From: Providencia burhodogranariea DSM 19968
GTDB lineage: Bacteria > Pseudomonadota > Gammaproteobacteria > Enterobacterales > Enterobacteriaceae
DNA length: 64,000 nucleotides
Direction of reading: 5' to 3'
NCBI RefSeq assembly: GCF_000314855.2
Contig: NZ_KB233222.1
Span: 2,227,342 to 2,291,341 of the forward strand
Made by a program: the position numbers and the translations under genes. The notes beneath the pieces are model-generated. The model was not told the DNA's origin. It did no database searches and worked only from the letters and a program-made list of their open reading frames with translations. Below are positions 60,131 to 64,000 of this stretch, piece by piece (position 1 is the first letter of the stretch; every line of letters begins with the position of its first letter).

Positions 60131-61741
60131 TTATTTTTCAATATCAACGTTGTTAAAGTGATGCTTTCCAAGTGGATCGATAATATAACCCTTCACTTCT
60201 TTACGTATTGGTTCAAATATTGTTGAATGAGCTATAATTAGCGCTGGAGCTTGTTCGTGCATGACAACTTGCGCTTGCTTATAGAGTTCAATCCGCTTGT
60301 CATGATCCGTTGTCATACGTGCTGGTTGGATCAGATCTTCAAAACCTTTATAGCACCATCTCGAATAATTTGATCCTCGCTCTTTCGCTGCACAGCTAAA
60401 CAAGGCCGCTAAGAAATTATCAGGATCACCATTATCACCAGTCCAACCCATCATAACCGTTTGAGGCTCACCGGCTTTAGCACGCTTCAGGTATTCACCC
60501 CACTCGTAGCTAACCACTGTGGATTTAACACCAATTTTTGCCCAATCTGATTGGATCATCTCAGCCATCCTGCGAGCATTTGGGTTGTATGGTCGTTGTA
60601 CTGGCATTGCCCATAAATCAATTTCAAAACCATTTGGAAAACCTGCTTCTGCGAGCAGAGCTTTAGCTTTTTCTGGATTAAATTCATAATCCTTCAGATC
60701 TTCGTTATAACTCCACATTGTTGGTGGAATTAAGTTTTTCGCTTTTTGGCCTGCACCTTGATAAACAGCATCGATAATTTCATCTTTATTCACAGCCATT
60801 GATAACGCTTGACGAACTTTTTGATTATCTAGTGGTTTTTTTTCGACGTTAAAAGCAAGATAGCCCACATTGAGACCCGGTTTTTGCATCAGAATGATAT
60901 TTTTATCTTGTCTCATACGCTCTAAATCAGCTGGATTTGGATAAGCCATTACTTGGCATTCATTTTTTTGCAGTTTCGCATAACGGACAGATGCATTCGG
61001 TGTAATGGTAAAAACTAACTCATCGATTTTTGGCTTATTACCCCAATATTGTTGATTTGCTTTATAAAGAATACGCGAATCTTTTTGGTACTGCTGTAGT
61101 TCAAATGGACCAGTCCCTATAGGATTTAAATCGACTTTTTGTGGTGTTCCAGCCTTAAGCATTTTATCCGCATACTCCGCAGAAAGAATCGATGCGAAGT
61201 CCATTCCAATGTTTGCTAAGAATGGAGACTCAGGGCGAATTAGTATAATACGGATAGTATAGTCATCAATTTTTTCAATTTTATCGATGATTTTATCCAT
61301 ATCCATTCCCATAAAGAACTCATAGTTACCACCAGATACTTTATGATATGGATGATTAGCATCCTTTTGACGCATAAAACTATAAATTACATCATCCGCA
61401 TTAAAGTCATGAGTTGGCTTAAAATCTTTGTTTGAATGCCATTTAACACCTTTACGCAAATGAAAAGTATATATCTTATTATCTTTGCTAACCTCCCAAC
61501 GTTCTGCTAATCCCGGTTCAATCACTGTAGTACCCAGTTTAAATTCAACTAAACGATCGTATATCTGAGCAGAACTAGCATCAAATGTTGTACTCGAAAC
61601 AGATAGCTGAGGATTAAAGCTGTCAGGGGAAGCTTCCGAGCAGTAAACTAATGTCTTCGCTTGCACAGAAACCGAAGCGATGAGAGCTGCAAGCACTACG
61701 GTATTAATTAATAAATTTGGCTTTTTGATAGAAAACATCAT
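60131..61741 (-). CDS. dppA: Dipeptide/heme-binding periplasmic protein DppA
   Basis: Class II solute-binding protein for dipeptides (and heme in E. coli), 536 residues. The signal peptide ends SVQA-KTLV, and KTLVYCSEASPDSFNPQLS, NPIGTGPFELQQYQKDSRI, GLNVGYLAFNVEKKPLD and NPNARRMAEMIQSDWAKIG match E. coli DppA almost residue for residue. AGGAG seven bases before the first of two ATG codons sets the start. Unlike E. coli, no dppBCDF follows, so this copy is solitary and must use a permease encoded elsewhere, or be a second paralogue. Confidence 0.93.
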   Translation of the reverse strand: MMFSIKKPNLLINTVVLAALIASVSVQAKTLVYCSEASPDSFNPQLSVSSTTFDASSAQIYDRLVEFKLGTTVIEPGLAERWEVSKDNKIYTFHLRKGVKWHSNKDFKPTHDFNADDVIYSFMRQKDANHPYHKVSGGNYEFFMGMDMDKIIDKIEKIDDYTIRIILIRPESPFLANIGMDFASILSAEYADKMLKAGTPQKVDLNPIGTGPFELQQYQKDSRILYKANQQYWGNKPKIDELVFTITPNASVRYAKLQKNECQVMAYPNPADLERMRQDKNIILMQKPGLNVGYLAFNVEKKPLDNQKVRQALSMAVNKDEIIDAVYQGAGQKAKNLIPPTMWSYNEDLKDYEFNPEKAKALLAEAGFPNGFEIDLWAMPVQRPYNPNARRMAEMIQSDWAKIGVKSTVVSYEWGEYLKRAKAGEPQTVMMGWTGDNGDPDNFLAALFSCAAKERGSNYSRWCYKGFEDLIQPARMTTDHDKRIELYKQAQVVMHEQAPALIIAHSTIFEPIRKEVKGYIIDPLGKHHFNNVDIEK

Positions 61742-62368
61742 CTATATGCTCCTGTGAGATTTATATGTTATTAACTTAATGCACTAACTGATCATCGATA
61801 ACGACCATTAAGCCATCAGTATTTTTAACTACTCACAGTACAATTAATCATCAAACTTCAACTCCGTCAATTTGATTGTAACAATTAAACAACCAATCAT
61901 TAGCAATTACTTAACAATGTAAATTAATGGGTATTTACAATATTTTGGCGAAGGTGCTGTAATAAATGGCGGAGAGATGGAAATTAACACTATTCATTGA
62001 TATTTTCATGAGCTTGTATAATAGCTCACAGCGTCAAATAGTTATATTTCGCTACAATGATGCTTCCCTGATATAAAACTATTTGAATAGCCATATAGAG
62101 CCTAAATATATATCAGTTAAAAAATTGATTAAAATAGCGGGGTTTTCAAATAACCTAATCAAATCTAATGACTATCCAGAAATTTGAAGCTAAAACAATT
62201 AATAAAACTCAATCAGATATACGAGGCTTGAGGTAAATTGGATGAGTACTTCAACTTAGCAGCCCGAATCGCATAGTTTACCTATGCTCATCGGGCTGTA
62301 TTTATCACAATCATTTTGCTGATACTCATCTACATCTTAAATATTTTAAGTATCTCAGTTAAATGGTA
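61742..62368. other. Gap between dppA and asmA
   Basis: 627 bp with no supported gene. It should hold the dppA promoter and leader. TATAAT near 62015 is flanked by GAGCT/AGCTC, and a repeat-type hairpin lies at 62260-62298. DppA mRNA is a GcvB target in E. coli, but no such site was assigned. Confidence 0.4.
62260..62298. repeat. ERIC-related hairpin downstream of asmA
   Basis: CAGCCCGA (62260-62267) pairs with TCGGGCTG (62291-62298), and GCATAG with CTATGC inside it. On the minus strand GAGCATAGGTAAACTATG and the following AAGTTGAAGTACT recall the core and right end of the element at 38223. It may double as the asmA terminator. Confidence 0.5.
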
Positions 62369-64000
62369 TTAAAGCGCATTCAATAAATCATTAAGCCCTT
62401 TTTTCTCTTCTTTTTTCAAAAAATTACCTAATGCTTCTTTAGCTTGGGTTCTTAATTCATTACGAATAAGTTTTTCAACATTCAGTTGATATTGCAAACT
62501 ATCCCAACCACCATAAATACGTAGTGGGATCGTCATAGATTGTAATTGTTGAATAAAGCGAGAATCCCCTCCCCAACCTTTAGTTATTTGTACTCCCAAA
62601 TTAACATCTAAGGTTTCCGCAGGAATATTTGCCCAGCCTTGCCCTGTTATCGAAATTAGGTCTGAAGTCGCATTCATTGACATTATATTCATAGTGCCCT
62701 TATTCAAACGTCCATTCGCCGTAAATAACTCAACAGTTGTGTAATTACCTGTGTTCACCGGAGCATTTATTTTATCGGTTACACGAGAGATTGATTGCTG
62801 AATAAGGAGGGGGATATTTAACCCCTCTAAACGCGCATTTTGTAGACTTAAATTGATTGGCCCTTGCCATAAATTTTTAACCGCATTGTCATCATACCCC
62901 GGACCTGACAAATTAGCGTTAATAGAGACAATACCACTCAATTTTTCTGGCATATTAAATGCTTTTAGCAATGGTGTTAAATTAATACTTTTAAAATCTG
63001 GCTTAGCTGTTACGTTAGCTGGGATATCACTATAATTGATGGATAATGGTAGAGAGAATTGCCCACCAAATGCTTTCCCTTCTAATTGAGAAATAGTTAA
63101 TAACGGAGTTTCGTTTTGTGCACTAAATTTCACCCCATTAATTGGCATACCTCGATAAATTAGATTATCGATATTCACGCTAATATTCGCTGTAAACGTT
63201 TTTAAGCTCGATAGATCATATTGTTGAGCTTGTTTTCCAGAAATAACGGGTTTAACGCCTACACGTGCAGGGTTATCGGTTTCAATAGTTGTTTCTTTAT
63301 TATCGATTGAATGAGCAGCACCTAGTAATTTATCAAGGTTTAGTGTGCTAGAAGACAGTTTAATGTTGATATCTGGGATATTACCAAACGTCGCTGTGAT
63401 TTTCCCAGTTAACATACTGTCATTCGCATTAATGGCAATATTATTTAAACTCGCCGTTGCGATATCATCTTTAACATAAACAAAATCACTGGTTAATTGC
63501 CCAGATATTCCGCCTTCAGGTAAATCAACCCCAGTGAAAGTATAATCAAACTGAGTTAACTGCCCATTTACCTGTCGAGATAACTGGGAAAGGTCAATAT
63601 CTGCGCGAGCATTAAAGTTAAGTTCTTGCTGATTTTTGTTTAAGTTACCGCTAAATTTAGCCACAATTTTTTGTTCATCACTCTTTTTTAACGAAAGATC
63701 GATGTTACGTAAATTGTATTCATCATTTTTAGTTTTCCAGATAACTAAGCTATTTGATACTTCAATTCTCTCAATATCCAACAACCATTTACTTTTTTCT
63801 GTTGTCTGTGAAACTGGTTGATTTCCAGCAGGAGCAATTGGGGAGTTATCGCTTATTTGAGGTTCGCTTTCTGGAGTATGGCGGATCACTGCACCATCTA
63901 AAACAATTTGTTGGATGGATAGACGGTGAGATAGTAAAGGCCATAATTCAACATCAAGGCGCATATTTTCAGCACCCAAGACAGGTTGATTCGCATTTGG
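62369..64000 (-). CDS. asmA: AsmA-like outer-membrane assembly/lipid transport protein, 5' end outside the window
   Basis: C-terminal part (543 codons visible, frame open to the edge) of the AsmA protein, an inner-membrane-anchored periplasmic member of the AsmA/TamB group associated with outer-membrane protein assembly and phospholipid homeostasis. It matches E. coli AsmA by eye: ENMRLDVELWPLLSHRLSI, GAVIRHTPESE, LTPLLKAFNMPEKLSG, NARLEGLNIPLLIQQ and VPLRIYGGWD-like IPLRIYGGWDSLQYQLNV. The missing part is the N-terminal anchor, roughly 70 residues. Its neighbour yegH is the same as in E. coli. Confidence 0.92.
   Translation of the reverse strand, partial: PNANQPVLGAENMRLDVELWPLLSHRLSIQQIVLDGAVIRHTPESEPQISDNSPIAPAGNQPVSQTTEKSKWLLDIERIEVSNSLVIWKTKNDEYNLRNIDLSLKKSDEQKIVAKFSGNLNKNQQELNFNARADIDLSQLSRQVNGQLTQFDYTFTGVDLPEGGISGQLTSDFVYVKDDIATASLNNIAINANDSMLTGKITATFGNIPDINIKLSSSTLNLDKLLGAAHSIDNKETTIETDNPARVGVKPVISGKQAQQYDLSSLKTFTANISVNIDNLIYRGMPINGVKFSAQNETPLLTISQLEGKAFGGQFSLPLSINYSDIPANVTAKPDFKSINLTPLLKAFNMPEKLSGIVSINANLSGPGYDDNAVKNLWQGPINLSLQNARLEGLNIPLLIQQSISRVTDKINAPVNTGNYTTVELFTANGRLNKGTMNIMSMNATSDLISITGQGWANIPAETLDVNLGVQITKGWGGDSRFIQQLQSMTIPLRIYGGWDSLQYQLNVEKLIRNELRTQAKEALGNFLKKEEKKGLNDLLNAL

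Overview
The window looks like chromosome from a Morganellaceae enterobacterium, most likely Providencia. This is inferred from the AT-rich base composition, the Enterobacterales gene set and gene order, and ERIC-like intergenic repeats; no rRNA or species marker is present. I saw no tRNA, rRNA, CRISPR array or intact prophage.

Layout. Bases 1-2.5 kb hold a small catabolic cluster: an IclR-type regulator cut by the window edge, a nitrilase-family amidohydrolase and an NCS1 permease, with a palindromic candidate operator in front. From 2.7 to 29 kb the order follows the E. coli 838-880 region (macB-macA-ybjD-lysO-ybjT-artPIQM-rlmC-ybjN-ybjC-grxA-rybB-ybjG-dacC-gstB), with insertions and losses. 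The sRNA gene rybB with its sigma-E promoter is readable in the sequence. nfsA and rimK are missing from between ybjC and ybjN. Inserted material includes an outer-membrane barrel gene broken by an in-frame stop, a very AT-rich subtilisin-like protease without a signal peptide, the serine catabolic pair sdaC-sdaB, an internally deleted group II intron, and an unrecognised 483-residue protein made of exact 15-residue repeats plus a long coiled coil.

From 28.9 to 37.4 kb are yeeZ and the complete histidine operon (hisL attenuator leader, then hisG-D-C-B-H-A-F-IE), tightly packed with several overlaps. From 37.5 to 41.6 kb is a second catabolic cluster: a GntR/FCD regulator, a nitrilase-family hydrolase, an RraA-like protein lacking the family's usual arginine, and an ACS-family MFS transporter. 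GTATAC-centred palindromes lie in front of both the transporter and the regulator. From 42.1 to 45.6 kb are a metal-chelate binding protein and a TonB-dependent receptor with a Fur box upstream. From 46 to 49 kb are yeaK, a small CsbD-like protein, a CatB-type acetyltransferase and a Bcr/CflA efflux pump.

From 49.3 to 56.6 kb is a hexuronate regulon (uxuR, uxaC, uxuB, uxuA and divergent exuT) with several TTGGTTAACCAA-like operators, plus a possible unannotated 25-residue membrane peptide between uxaC and uxuR. Imported glucuronate would be isomerised by UxaC, reduced by UxuB and dehydrated by UxuA to KDG. The window ends with gnd, yegH, a solitary dppA and the 5'-truncated asmA. Several genes have a better start than their longest reading frame; those starts were chosen from Shine-Dalgarno spacing and family alignment recalled from memory.
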